NCBI GenBank assembly: GCA_031261125.1
Contig: JAISJZ010000126.1
Span: forward strand, 1 to 12,008
Reading direction: 5' to 3'
Source of the DNA: Planctomycetaceae bacterium
Lineage (GTDB): Bacteria; Planctomycetota; Planctomycetia; Pirellulales; Thermoguttaceae
Length of the DNA: 12,008 bases
Positions 1-6,993 of this stretch are shown piece by piece. A program made the translations under genes and the position numbers. Within the stretch, counting starts at the first letter, position 1. Each line of letters starts with the position of its first letter. The notes beneath the pieces were generated by a model. That model was given only the letters and a program-made list of their open reading frames with translations. It was not told the DNA's origin and ran no database searches.

Positions 1-3000
1 ATCCTTCCGGTTCGTACTGTGAATCAAGCCGCTGCATTTCAATCCACGCCCCCGGCGGCATTTCATTCGGGCGAAGACGCTGCAACACCAGCGCGGACGG
101 CAGTTGTTCCGAAACGCCGTACTCAAAAGCAGCGCGGACGGTTTGATACTGCGCCGGTTCCGGGGCAGCAACAGGAACTGAACGGAGATGTGTATTAACA
201 ATACGATACTCCAACTGGTACGGCGATTTGAGAAGCACTTTTCCTATTTGCGGCGAAGCGGCGGAGACCGCGGCGAGCGGTACCTGAAAATTTTCCGACA
301 ATGGCAGCGTTGCCGACGCATTGATACGGAACGGCGAATTCTGCGGCGACATCAAACGGATTTCCCACATTTCGCTGCCGTCCGGTACAAGTTCCGCTGC
401 GGGCAATTCCTCTTGTTCTTCCGCTGTCAGAATCCGGGACTGTACCGCACCGATATTGCTGTTCCAGATGACCTGCCTGCCTGCTCCAAAACGGACATAA
501 ATCTGCGACACTGCCGAATCAACGGGTCGGCACTGTATATCGCAGGATAACGTCAATTCATTGTCGTGAACCGTCAATGTTTCCGTTATATCGGCAGCGA
601 AATTCGGTTTCAGGCGTGAAACAGCAAACGGAATCTTTCGGCTTGCAGTGTCAAGTAAAAGCACGGTTCCTTGCGGTACATCACTGAAACTTTGAGACAA
701 CCGAACATTAGCGGCGGTGTCTTGTTCCGGCGGCGGAACCGGTGTGCGGTATTGCAGATGAAACGGCGGCAGCAGTTGAACGGCTAAAAAATGTGTTCCT
801 TGTTTTTGAATTTCCGGCGCAAGCGGACTGATTTGACCAATGGTGTGTTCTTTTTCGGTGTCAAACGGACAGCGTCCGATAATACGGAAGCGAAGCGTTT
901 GTTTCGGCAGCAACGGCTGTTTGAGTTGCAGCGTTAAGGCGAGGGAGGATGGGTGAGACGTGAGCGAAGAAGTTTGTACTTCCCAAAAGGCAATTTCATT
1001 GCCGTCATTTGTTTTACCCGATTCGGTTTGCCGGTAAATACTTTTGACAGAGTCAATGTTCCACTGCGGCGGCAGCGGCAGCGTTAATTCGTAACAACTT
1101 CCTTCGCCGACGGCGGCATCGACCGTAACGGTTCCCTGAATATCGCTGCTGCCGAGAATAATTTGAGCAGCACTGCTGTACGAAACAGCCGGTTGTACAT
1201 CGCTGATAAACACGGAAACGGCAGCGTCCGGTTCAAAAAATTGAAAGGTGCAAACATCGCGGTCAGTTCGTTCCGCCGAAGTTCCTGGAGAAATCCGTAT
1301 GGCAGCGGGAGCATCAACCTCTGTAATTTTACAGGGGTGCTGTACAACGATATGGCAGCGGGTTTCTTGCCAAAAGACATTATCAGAAACAATACGGATA
1401 CGGGGCAACTGCCGCGGGTTCCGCTCATCGGCGGCGGCGATTGCCCGAAGCGTTAGGTCCCGCTGTTCCCCTTTGGGAACGCCGGACAAGTCGACCGTGA
1501 TACCCGTACCGGACGGCAAATCATCGGAATAATCCGGTGTCCACGCAACCCGTTGGTCGCCGTAAAGAATTTCGACAATCCGCAGCGACGGGTCTAAATC
1601 AAGTGACAGTCCGCTGATTCGGACATCGGCTTTGTCAAATACAAATGAAGAGCGGACATCGGTACCTTGCGGGGCAATGTTATAGACCAGCGTTTGCCGG
1701 ACACCGGTTTTGCATTGTTTTGATGTTTGCTTTTTATTTGGTAAAATTGTCAGCACAGATGTATTTTGCCGACCAAAGAAAATGCGCCAATCACGGGTAC
1801 CGGGAGACGGGGGCAGGACGATTCCTCCCTGTAGGGACGGGGTCATTGTTTCCGGCAGTGTCAGTCGCAATTCGGCGGCGGGACACGGCGGCATAGTGAA
1901 ATCGAAGACCGTTCCCTGCGGTGAATGAAGCCGGCTGCGCAGCGACCAGCGGAAACGGACGGTGCTGTCCTTCCCTGATTCAAGCGAGTCCGTCCAAAAA
2001 TTGAACGGCAAATTAGCGGCTGGGAATGAGGGGGAGGAGTTCTCACCGCGTATCTTTAATTCGCCGGTACCGTGGACGAGTTGTCCGCTTTCTAACTCGG
2101 CACAGAGAATAATTTGCGTGAACGGACTGTCCGGCAGTGCCGCTGCCGGTTCTTTGATGGAAAGAAGGGCAACCCATTGTTCAAACTGTTCTCGATTGAA
2201 CTGAATATACTGTCCCTGTCCGTAGGGCCAATCGTCAATCCGGTCAAGCGGTGCAAGCCAACGCCGAAAAGAAACCGAAGAGGCGGCGGCAGGGACTTCC
2301 GTTTGCGCAAATACCGGACAAGCAACGGACAGCACTGTCATTGCGACAAACAGCAATAATGCAGAATTATGAGAATTCGGAGGAGGGGCGGGAAGCGGTG
2401 TTGCAAACGAAAGATTTTCTGCTGCAATCTGTTCAGCATTTGTATCGTTCTTAACCTCCTGTCCCTTATTTGCCATCGTATCGGATTCGTCGTCCATCAC
2501 TACGGAATATACTTCGGACTGTTCGGCATCCCAAACCCTTGACGGCGGCACCACCCATTTTTCGTTCCGATAAACAATCCGGTACAAATAACCGGCTCCA
2601 AACAACAACAACAGCCCGAACGACGATGCTTGAAGCATCAGCAGTACCAATGCCGGTCGGTAACACAGCACCGCAAAAAAGCAGACGAGCAGAATAAAAA
2701 GGGAACCGGTATAACGGGTTTTTGGAAAATAAATTACCGTCAGTCCGACAGCCAGCATACAGGCACTTGACAGGAAAATGATGATCGCACGGTTCATTAC
2801 ATAGAGCGATGACCGGTTCGGCGGATGCAAACTGCTGAACAGATATTGATTTGTTTCCGCCGGAGCGGTGTCGTTTTTCAGAAACTCATCGCCGAATCCG
2901 ATGTCCTGCCGGTGCAGTGCCGGAACACGTCCGAAGAACAAATTATTCCACGCCCAGCGGTACTCTGCCGACCAGTTCGCCGGAACATTGATAATGTGTT

Positions 3001-5926
3001 CGTTTTGCGGCAAAATCACCTGCCAGTATTCACATTCCAGAAACGTATCCGAACTTGCCGAATCAACCCCCGGCATATTCAATTCCTGTACGCTGCTTGT
3101 CATCTCGCAGGGAAAGCGGTACATCACATCAACGGCAACCGGCGTGTTCTGTTGAGCAGCGGTAATCGGAACCGTCAATTCGCCCTTGGCACTCATTTCT
3201 GCACGCACCGGTTTGCGGTTAACGTAGGTGAACACTTTCTCTTTCACTGCCTCCGGCGGCAAACGGAGGACAATCGAATTCCGGCTGGTATTCACCCTGT
3301 ACGTTCCGTGGTCGGCACGGACGGTACCGGTCAACCGTGTTGTCAGCCACGCTTTGTCAATGACCGTTGTTCCGAACGCGTCGCGGTCAGCCGTCCGAAA
3401 AAGCATAGAAATCCCGTTGGCGGGCTGAACTGCCTGAAATGCCGTTTTTGCCTCCGCTGCCTGCGGTTCAACCATTTTCCATTGATTTTCACTGCCGTCC
3501 CGCAGCGTGATTTGTGAACCGTCCGGTATTAACATTTCAACCCTGTTGTCCGTAATTTGCGCATCCAGCGGACGGATGAACGACAGCGAAAACGGGGCGG
3601 ATAATGCCCGTTCGACCGGCACCGGCGGCACGGAATAACGAAACATCAGTTGAAATTTGAATTGCGTATCCGGTAAAAGAACGAACTGTACGCTGCCGCC
3701 GTCCGGTATATCTGTGCCTTCGGGACTTCCTTTCCGTAAATCAAGAATCTTATTTGTCAGTTGGACCTGTATGCCGCCGTTTTCCTCTAATTCATTCGGA
3801 ATGAAGAAATACAATTTATCCGTCGGCACATACGATATGTCGTAAGAAATGAGTTGCTCAACTTGATGTTCCTGCTGATTCAGCCGGATTTGCGTAAGAA
3901 CGGCAGCGGCGGTCTTTTGCCGATGATACCGAATATCGGCAGCAAAAACAGATTCCTCCGGTTCTGTGCGGTAAAATAACGGTTCCTGCTGACGTTCCGG
4001 CAGTTCGATGCGGAAGGTCATCACCCGCCGGTTCTGGCGGGTTAAACCGATGCTCCCTGCCGGCACAGCCGGCAGTTCCCCGACGGATGTTTCTTCGACA
4101 GGCAGCACTTCGACATTGTCGTCCGGCACGAACACTGCCGATGCGGACTCGCACCACGTTGCCGCCGGTTTCGGCAGAGGAATCGACAGCCGGTCTTTTT
4201 CTTCTTCCTTAAACGCCGGAATCCGGCGGTATGCTTTCAATTCAATTTCAAAATTGCCGTCGGTCGGCGCACGCAAAGGAATCGTCAGTCGTCCGTCTTT
4301 GTTTTGACTGACACTGACCGTATCGACGGTACCGGCGGGTTTGATTTCACCGCTCCACGTCCAGCCGGGCAAATCCACGCTCAACTGTTCCGTTTTGGAA
4401 CCGAGAACAATGTAGGAAAGCCGCGCTGTCAAAGCAAGCATTCCTTTGTTGATGAGAACCTGATATTCCGGTTTGACATTGATGCGGGTCTCCGGCGCAA
4501 TCAGTTGGCAACGGAGCAGGAACGGCTGCGACGAGAATTTGAATCGGGGAACATTTCCTTCCGACGGGGCGGTCGGCGTACCGATTTCCGGTGTTTCGGA
4601 ACGGCGAATCCAGCGGACGGTTTCCCAATTCGGTCGGCGGTCAGGCGGAATCGACACGGACAACACTCCGGTCTGCCGGTCGGCTTCAAGAATCTCGAAA
4701 CCCTCAATATCGCGGCGGGTTTCCATATCCTGATTAAACTGTTGCGATGCCCGAATCCGCAAGTTCAATTTACCGGAAACCTTGCGAGGCAAACGAATCT
4801 CAATGAGGGAAGAGTGGTTCTCCTCTCCTTTTATTTCCCGTGTTTCACTCCAAGAAAAATTCTCTACAGCGGCGGTTCTGTCCATCAATCCTTTGTCGAG
4901 TGTTGCTCCCTGCGGCAAGCGGACGTGAAACCGGTCGAATTCCCCGGACGGACTGCGGATAGACAACATTGCGTCATAAACGGCGGACTTGACATCCAAC
5001 TGAACTTTTATCAGCGAATCTTCAACAAAGAGAATCGGATGTCCGGCAGCAGTTTCCGTTTTTTTCTTCTGCCACGACAGTTCAAAATCCGGTTTCAAAC
5101 CAAGAATGTCTAACTGCGTTCCTGCCGATGATTCTTTCAATTCCAGCAATGCTCTTTGTGAAACGGTTGCCGTGATGTTTTTCGCCGGAACATTTAGTTG
5201 AAATTGCGACCGGACTGCCTGCGGAAACGAAATACTTAACTTGTTCTCATCGCCGCCGATACGGGTTAATGGAAACCAAAGCGTAAATTCCAACATACCG
5301 GCGACGTTCTCCGGCGTTTTTTCTGTTTCCGCTGTCGGTTCCGTTGTCGGCGGTCCGGCGTTCTCTTCCGTTTTTTTTGTTTCCTCCGTTTTGACAACGG
5401 CAACGTATTGTCCCGTTCGGGCATCGACACTCAATTCAAACTGACCGGAACCGGTATAACGAAATGTTTGCGGCTGGGGTGTAATTCCCTCTTTCAAACC
5501 GAGCGGAATCTGCACTGTCCGGCCGGCAGGCGTTGTCCAAGTGATTTTGAATCGGACTTCCGCCCGGTCATTGACGGCATTTCCTTCGGCATTGACTTCT
5601 TGCAAGACGAAGTCCGGCACTGCATTTTTTCGTTGTTGCAGTTGAAACTGCCAAAAATCGTCGAGGGATTCCAAATGCCAACCCTGCGGCAGATGGATGA
5701 TGCGTTTGCCTTCGTTGTTGAATACGACAATCGGGTCGAGCGGTGCTTGCCGGACTTGCACTGGTACCGTATCGGAAACCGGTTCTTTGTTTAGTTTCGG
5801 CGTTTCGATTGTTTCCCGCGGCACCGGCGGTGCGGCGAACGGCGCAGTTTGAGCCGCCGCTTCTGCTGCGAAACAGAGGACGAACAGTACGAATGCCGAC
5901 AATGTCCGACGAAAACAAAAGTCCAT
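1..5926 (-). CDS. Giant exported multi-pass envelope protein, function unknown (C-terminus cut by window edge)
   Basis: I translated this frame by hand from the ATG at 5926-5924 to position 2 and found 1,975 codons with no stop; the gene continues past the left edge. Residues 1-25 are a signal peptide (MDFCFRRTLSAFVLFVLCFA, then Ala-rich, AQ cut site near 25). Residues of about 26-1045 are beta-rich with recurring short turns such as LPQG and IPDG, plus a Thr/Glu/Lys-rich low-complexity stretch near 190-225. Hydrophobic segments follow at about 1047-1067, 1075-1089 and 1091-1115. Positive residues (KTRY; RIVYRNEK) mark cytosolic sides. An acidic linker (about 1116-1187) leads to a fourth hydrophobic segment (about 1188-1207, ending VFAQ like a signal-peptide cut). 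Residues 1208-1975 are a second beta-rich, presumably exported half. No catalytic motif or known domain was recognised. Pro codons are mostly CCG throughout, so the gene looks native. Large exported proteins of unknown function are common in Planctomycetes. A structural or envelope-surface role is inference only. Confidence 0.93.
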   Translation of the reverse strand, partial: MDFCFRRTLSAFVLFVLCFAAEAAAQTAPFAAPPVPRETIETPKLNKEPVSDTVPVQVRQAPLDPIVVFNNEGKRIIHLPQGWHLESLDDFWQFQLQQRKNAVPDFVLQEVNAEGNAVNDRAEVRFKITWTTPAGRTVQIPLGLKEGITPQPQTFRYTGSGQFELSVDARTGQYVAVVKTEETKKTEENAGPPTTEPTAETEKTPENVAGMLEFTLWFPLTRIGGDENKLSISFPQAVRSQFQLNVPAKNITATVSQRALLELKESSAGTQLDILGLKPDFELSWQKKKTETAAGHPILFVEDSLIKVQLDVKSAVYDAMLSIRSPSGEFDRFHVRLPQGATLDKGLMDRTAAVENFSWSETREIKGEENHSSLIEIRLPRKVSGKLNLRIRASQQFNQDMETRRDIEGFEILEADRQTGVLSVSIPPDRRPNWETVRWIRRSETPEIGTPTAPSEGNVPRFKFSSQPFLLRCQLIAPETRINVKPEYQVLINKGMLALTARLSYIVLGSKTEQLSVDLPGWTWSGEIKPAGTVDTVSVSQNKDGRLTIPLRAPTDGNFEIELKAYRRIPAFKEEEKDRLSIPLPKPAATWCESASAVFVPDDNVEVLPVEETSVGELPAVPAGSIGLTRQNRRVMTFRIELPERQQEPLFYRTEPEESVFAADIRYHRQKTAAAVLTQIRLNQQEHQVEQLISYDISYVPTDKLYFFIPNELEENGGIQVQLTNKILDLRKGSPEGTDIPDGGSVQFVLLPDTQFKFQLMFRYSVPPVPVERALSAPFSLSFIRPLDAQITDNRVEMLIPDGSQITLRDGSENQWKMVEPQAAEAKTAFQAVQPANGISMLFRTADRDAFGTTVIDKAWLTTRLTGTVRADHGTYRVNTSRNSIVLRLPPEAVKEKVFTYVNRKPVRAEMSAKGELTVPITAAQQNTPVAVDVMYRFPCEMTSSVQELNMPGVDSASSDTFLECEYWQVILPQNEHIINVPANWSAEYRWAWNNLFFGRVPALHRQDIGFGDEFLKNDTAPAETNQYLFSSLHPPNRSSLYVMNRAIIIFLSSACMLAVGLTVIYFPKTRYTGSLFILLVCFFAVLCYRPALVLLMLQASSFGLLLLFGAGYLYRIVYRNEKWVVPPSRVWDAEQSEVYSVVMDDESDTMANKGQEVKNDTNAEQIAAENLSFATPLPAPPPNSHNSALLLFVAMTVLSVACPVFAQTEVPAAASSVSFRRWLAPLDRIDDWPYGQGQYIQFNREQFEQWVALLSIKEPAAALPDSPFTQIILCAELESGQLVHGTGELKIRGENSSPSFPAANLPFNFWTDSLESGKDSTVRFRWSLRSRLHSPQGTVFDFTMPPCPAAELRLTLPETMTPSLQGGIVLPPSPGTRDWRIFFGRQNTSVLTILPNKKQTSKQCKTGVRQTLVYNIAPQGTDVRSSFVFDKADVRISGLSLDLDPSLRIVEILYGDQRVAWTPDYSDDLPSGTGITVDLSGVPKGEQRDLTLRAIAAADERNPRQLPRIRIVSDNVFWQETRCHIVVQHPCKITEVDAPAAIRISPGTSAERTDRDVCTFQFFEPDAAVSVFISDVQPAVSYSSAAQIILGSSDIQGTVTVDAAVGEGSCYELTLPLPPQWNIDSVKSIYRQTESGKTNDGNEIAFWEVQTSSLTSHPSSLALTLQLKQPLLPKQTLRFRIIGRCPFDTEKEHTIGQISPLAPEIQKQGTHFLAVQLLPPFHLQYRTPVPPPEQDTAANVRLSQSFSDVPQGTVLLLDTASRKIPFAVSRLKPNFAADITETLTVHDNELTLSCDIQCRPVDSAVSQIYVRFGAGRQVIWNSNIGAVQSRILTAEEQEELPAAELVPDGSEMWEIRLMSPQNSPFRINASATLPLSENFQVPLAAVSAASPQIGKVLLKSPYQLEYRIVNTHLRSVPVAAPEPAQYQTVRAAFEYGVSEQLPSALVLQRLRPNEMPPGAWIEMQRLDSQYEPEG

Positions 5927-5932
5927 ACCGGC

Positions 5933-5958
5933 ATTATATCAAAACGCAAACGGAAAAA
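5933..5958 (-). promoter_or_regulatory. Candidate promoter of the giant gene (TATAAT box 6 nt before the start codon)
   Basis: On the minus strand a perfect TATAAT lies at 5938-5933 and is followed by only six bases before the ATG at 5926. If it is the -10 box, transcription would begin at or next to the A of the start codon, giving a leaderless mRNA; there is no Shine-Dalgarno sequence in between. No good -35 hexamer is visible at 16-18 nt. Instead, the motif TTTTTCCGTTTGC (5958-5946) sits 7 nt upstream of the box. The same 13-mer also precedes the -10-like box of the 918-residue protein gene. The box is clear; its use as a promoter is inferred. Confidence 0.5.
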
Positions 5959-5966
5959 CAGGGGCG

Positions 5967-5994
5967 TTGACGGTTCAACCGCAATCGGTAGAAT
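5967..5994 (+). promoter_or_regulatory. Sigma-70-type promoter for the deoxyhypusine-synthase-like gene
   Basis: TTGACG (5967-5972) and TAGAAT (5989-5994) are separated by 16 bases, each one mismatch from the TTGACA/TATAAT consensus. The predicted transcription start is near 6001, leaving a leader of about 36 nt before the ATG at 6037. An 11-bp palindrome CGGTTCAACCG (5971-5981) overlaps the end of the -35 box and the spacer, where a repressor or activator could bind. The spacing matches that of the DUF1559 promoter at the other end of the window. Confidence 0.55.
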
Positions 5995-6036
5995 CAAGGG
6001 ACGTTTCTTTATTCTCTGCCCCGTAATCCCCTTCTT

Positions 6037-6993
6037 ATGCCGTTTCCACAATTCGACCGAAGACAACTTAAACTGAAACCCATTGCTGAACGGATTCACG
6101 ACTTGGATTTATCCGTTATGCAAACCCCGGATGCGGCATCGGCGTTCGACCATCCGTCGCTGGACATTTTGGCACAGCGGATTCGGCAGGCAAAAGAACG
6201 CCGCCGCACCGTCCTGTGGATGCTCGGAGCGCACGTTCTCCGTACCGGTAATGCCCCGATTCTTGTCCGGCTAATGGAACAAGGATATATCACACACTTC
6301 GCTCTGAACGGTGCTGGTGCCATTCACGATTTTGAATTTGCCCTCATCGGAGCAACGACCGAAAGCGTCGCTAAATACATTTCCGAAGGACAATTCGGAC
6401 TTTGGAACGAATCCGGTAAAATCAACGAAGCGGCGAAAGAAGCGTACCGGGACGGCATCGGGTTTGGCGAAGCACTCGGCAGAATGATTGACAAAGAAAA
6501 TTTCCCGCACAAAAAATACTCGCTTTTATGGAATGCGTACCGGCTGAACGTTCCGGTAACGGTTCACGTCGGCATCGGTTGCGATTTTATTCACGAACAT
6601 CCCAACGCGGACGGAGCGGCACTCGGACAAGCGAGTTATACCGACTTTCTGATTTATACGCAGAGCATCACGAATTTGGAAGGCGGTGTGTTCTGCAATT
6701 TCGGCAGCGGCGTTATCGGACCGGAAGTTTATCTGAAAGCGTTGTCGATGTCCCGGAATGTTGCACACCAACACGGAAAGCGGATTACGCATTTCACAAC
6801 GGCGGTGTTCGATTTACTGCCGCTCGAAGGCAAGAAGGTTGACGAAACGCCGCCGAAGAGCGACCCGCGGTACTATTTCCGACCGTGGAAGACGATTTTG
6901 TCCCGCACCGTTTCCGACGGCGGTGAAAGTTTTTACATTGCCGGCGACCATCGGGAAACGGTACCGGCACTGGCAAAGAAAATTACTGTTTAG
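6037..6993 (+). CDS. Deoxyhypusine synthase-like protein (bacterial DHS family, probable polyamine-modifying enzyme)
   Basis: 318 residues, cytosolic, with no signal peptide. The sequence fits the bacterial branch of the deoxyhypusine synthase family (DS, PF01916). It has GAHVLRTGNAP (64-74), a THFALNGAGAIHDFEFAL block (86-103) typical of the NAD/polyamine-binding fold, GIGCDFIHEHPN (179-190), NFGSGVIGPE (221-230) and a C-terminal RPWKTILSRTVSDGGESF block (282-299). Lys285 in PWKT aligns by eye with the catalytic lysine in the PVKV motif of eukaryotic DHS, which forms the imine with the aminobutyl group from spermidine. Bacteria lack eIF5A, so the acceptor is probably a small amine, as in bacterial relatives that make homospermidine, or is unknown. 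The start is the first in-frame ATG after the promoter. The pyrimidine-rich leader has no Shine-Dalgarno sequence, which is common in this phylum. The gene is monocistronic and ends inside the 3' end of the convergent gene. The family call is strong; the substrate is unknown. Confidence 0.88.
   Translation: MPFPQFDRRQLKLKPIAERIHDLDLSVMQTPDAASAFDHPSLDILAQRIRQAKERRRTVLWMLGAHVLRTGNAPILVRLMEQGYITHFALNGAGAIHDFEFALIGATTESVAKYISEGQFGLWNESGKINEAAKEAYRDGIGFGEALGRMIDKENFPHKKYSLLWNAYRLNVPVTVHVGIGCDFIHEHPNADGAALGQASYTDFLIYTQSITNLEGGVFCNFGSGVIGPEVYLKALSMSRNVAHQHGKRITHFTTAVFDLLPLEGKKVDETPPKSDPRYYFRPWKTILSRTVSDGGESFYIAGDHRETVPALAKKITV

Noticed and set aside
2366..2445. Small out-of-frame minus-strand ORF (about 32 codons) downstream of the internal AGGAGG
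   Set aside because: It starts 15 nt from the Shine-Dalgarno-like site, overlaps the giant frame and encodes a low-information basic peptide; a chance occurrence is more likely.
188..2454. Many short plus- and minus-strand frames giving the impression of a degraded or non-coding region
   Set aside because: The minus-strand frame with codons starting at positions equal to 2 modulo 3 is open throughout; it has no stop inside the window, so it can be overlooked, and the region is not a pseudogene.
2825..3517. 230-codon open frame on the plus strand
   Set aside because: It is antisense to the giant gene, is rich in Arg, Cys and His with no hydrophobic core or recognisable domain, and has no ribosome-binding site; it is a shadow of the codon bias of the real frame.
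4304..5113. 269-codon open frame on the plus strand
   Set aside because: It is antisense to the same uninterrupted giant frame, has shadow-type composition and shows no promoter or Shine-Dalgarno.
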